A stretch of 42,664 bases of DNA. Source: Lachnospiraceae bacterium. Its GTDB lineage: Bacteria; Bacillota; Clostridia; Lachnospirales; Lachnospiraceae. Both the position numbers and the translations under genes were made by a program. The first letter of the stretch is position 1, and each line of letters starts with the position of its first letter. The stretch spans positions 1 through 42,664 of the forward strand of contig JAFLTB010000016.1 in the NCBI GenBank assembly GCA_022510605.1, given 5' to 3'. The notes below the pieces were generated by a model that did not search any database, was not told the origin of the DNA, and saw nothing but the letters and a program-made list of their open reading frames with translations. This document shows positions 42,386 to 42,664 of the stretch, one piece after another.

Positions 42386-42664
42386 TTAAGTATTATATGG
42401 ACATCGATTACCAATACATTGATCATTATGCGATGAAAAACCACATTTGATAGGCCGCATATCGAGTATTATGCCGTAACGCTTTTTAATATATCTGACT
42501 GCCTGCTCCATAGATGAGAAAGCGTCACGCTTGCAGCACCTCGGGCCACCAGTTTTGGCAAGTCGGGCAAGCGCTTCGGAAGTATACTCCATGTGACTTC
42601 CCCAGTCTGCGGTAGAGAGAGGACCGGTACCATCAATAATAGCAAGCGCCGCACCAATTGACAT
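42386..42664 (-). CDS. C-terminal part of a cysteine-rich DUF5714-like protein
   Basis: At least 92 residues are visible; the Met at the window edge may be internal. MSIGAALAIIDGTGPLS, ALARLAKTGGPRCCKRDAF, SMEQAVRYIKKRYGI and the ending CPYNT resemble the C-terminus of proteins with DUF5714. Those often sit beside methyltransferases or metal-handling genes. Paired Cys (CCKR) and three further Cys near the end suggest metal or cluster binding, which is inference. The rest of the gene is outside the window. Confidence 0.55.
   Translation of the reverse strand: MSIGAALAIIDGTGPLSTADWGSHMEYTSEALARLAKTGGPRCCKRDAFSSMEQAVRYIKKRYGIILDMRPIKCGFSSHNDQCIGNRCPYNT

Overview
The window looks like a chromosomal stretch from a gut-type Firmicute, most likely a Lachnospiraceae (class Clostridia). 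This is inferred from gene content: AddAB rather than RecBCD, ClpC next to RadA, lysine-rich BspA/LRR-like, GLUG and BIG2 surface proteins, GGAGG ribosome sites almost everywhere, and mid-range GC. No species can be named from the sequence alone.

Positions 1-11.0 kb (minus strand) hold three very large secreted surface proteins in what looks like one operon (order of transcription 10928, 7896, 4283). They are assembled from shared modules: a nearly identical leader and signal peptide, GLUG beta-helix repeats, an 89-residue tandem repeat, Pro/Asp/Gly or Pro/Thr linkers, FnIII/BIG2-like folds, and a nearly identical lysine-rich C-terminal domain. The promoter upstream has a good -10, a poor -35 and a pair of 11-bp direct repeats exactly 21 bp apart. 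This suggests activator control.

Positions 11.1-16.7 kb (minus) hold a housekeeping block: a YtrA-type GntR regulator, clpC, a small conserved protein, radA and a membrane protein. The usual ctsR-mcsA-mcsB genes are not there. Positions 16.8-27.7 kb (minus) hold a tight operon addB-addA-methyltransferase-glucosaminidase-cohesin-like membrane protein, closed by a strong hairpin terminator. A small plus-strand membrane protein (27.8 kb) converges on nadE with overlapping 3' ends.

Positions 30.2-30.5 kb hold a roughly 210-nt structured RNA with its own promoter and terminator, best read as 6S RNA. It lies between nadE and an OmpR-type two-component system (30.6-32.7 kb). The response regulator has a consensus promoter, two 17-bp direct repeats upstream and a leader with competing hairpins. 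A BIG2 secreted protein with a TTG start is divergent to it.

Positions 33.8-42.7 kb are more accessory: a pyridoxamine-oxidase-like protein, a GGDEF protein, a Nudix hydrolase, and two divergent units that each pair a regulator carrying a GyrI-like effector domain with a probable papain-fold protein. After these comes a decayed tail with a short C15-like protein, an N-terminally truncated phosphotransferase, a maltose acetyltransferase, a broken pyridoxamine-oxidase pseudogene and the C-terminus of a cysteine-rich DUF5714-like protein at the right edge.
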